A DNA stretch of 22,733 nt from DTU080 sp050945315 (GTDB taxonomy: Bacteria; Bacillota; Limnochordia; DTU080): positions 1 to 22,733 of the forward strand of contig JBMNSS010000025.1 in assembly GCA_050945315.1 (NCBI GenBank). The letters run 5' to 3'. A program made the position numbers and the translations under genes. Positions 22,703 through 22,733 of the stretch are shown one piece after another; positions within the stretch are counted from its first letter, which is position 1; each line of letters opens with the position of its first letter. The notes beneath the pieces were generated by a model, which did no database searches, had not been told where the DNA came from, and worked only from the letters and a program-made list of their open reading frames with translations.

Positions 22703-22733
22703 ATGGTGCAGTCAGTGGTGGAGAACGTACAGG
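22703..22733 (+). CDS. Probable start of YlmE/YggS-family PLP-binding protein (3' end outside window)
   Basis: ATG 22703 (or GTG 22706) follows GGGGGAAG (22691-22698). The ten visible residues MVQSVVENVQ resemble YggS/YlmE N-termini of the 'VVENL' type. Only 31 bases are present, so identification rests mainly on the expected neighbour of the preceding HlyD-like gene. Confidence 0.35.
   Translation, partial: MVQSVVENVQ

Overview
The window (about 22.7 kb, GC-rich, many GTG and TTG starts with strong GGAGG-type ribosome binding sites) looks like chromosomal core DNA of an endospore-forming Firmicute outside the Bacillus group (Clostridia, Limnochordia or Symbiobacterium-like). The evidence is a dense set of sporulation and germination genes: dipicolinate synthase dpaA/dpaB, YlxY- and PdaB-type deacetylase-like proteins, a spore GH18 protein, TepA, YlzJ, a SPOCS-domain coat protein, a SleB-like hydrolase and YpeB. 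No phage, insertion sequence, CRISPR array, tRNA or rRNA was seen.

Layout. 1-1394: C-terminal half of a DinG/XPD-type helicase. 1456-3029: tandem polysaccharide-deacetylase-family genes (PdaB-like, then YlxY-like) with an ATGA overlap. 2975-4291 (minus): SH3 + GH18 spore protein, overlapping ylxY tail to tail. 4534-16151 (plus): a long cluster in the order M16 protease (mlpA), dut, ymxH, dapB, dpaA, dpaB, asd, dapG, dapA, rnjB, tepA, ylzJ-like. This resembles the Bacillus ylxY-mlpA-ymxH-spoVFA-spoVFB-asd-dapG-dapA-rnjB-tepA-ylzJ order, with dut and dapB added. 16092-17069 (minus): SPOCS-domain coat-type protein with acidic tail. 17259-17876: secreted CAP-domain (YkwD-like) protein. 17940-18581 (minus): cysteine-rich protein, probably coat-related. 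18778-20658: sleB-like and ypeB. 20938-22656: uppP and a HlyD-like membrane-anchored protein. 22703-end: probable first codons of ylmE (YggS family).

How the genes work together. asd, dapG, dapA and dapB take aspartate to tetrahydrodipicolinate for lysine and peptidoglycan. DpaA/DpaB divert the DapA product to dipicolinic acid for the spore core. A near-consensus sigma-K-like promoter lies exactly between dapB and dpaA, which would let the mother cell switch on the dipicolinate half of the operon separately. A weaker sigma-G-like promoter precedes sleB-ypeB.

Most unusual signal. The two large gaps in the cluster, dapG-dapA (344 nt) and dapA-rnjB (461 nt), carry two diverged copies of the same element. 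They share an 11-nt block, a GCGA-triloop-TCGC hairpin, a CTCNACCGGTC block at identical spacing, and a later 23-nt block with 20 identities. A stem that includes the later block shows a compensatory base-pair change. I know no family that matches. I read it as a candidate uncharacterised structured RNA or leader element linked to the lysine/dipicolinate genes and RNase J. A second leader-like region with three consecutive hairpins precedes uppP.
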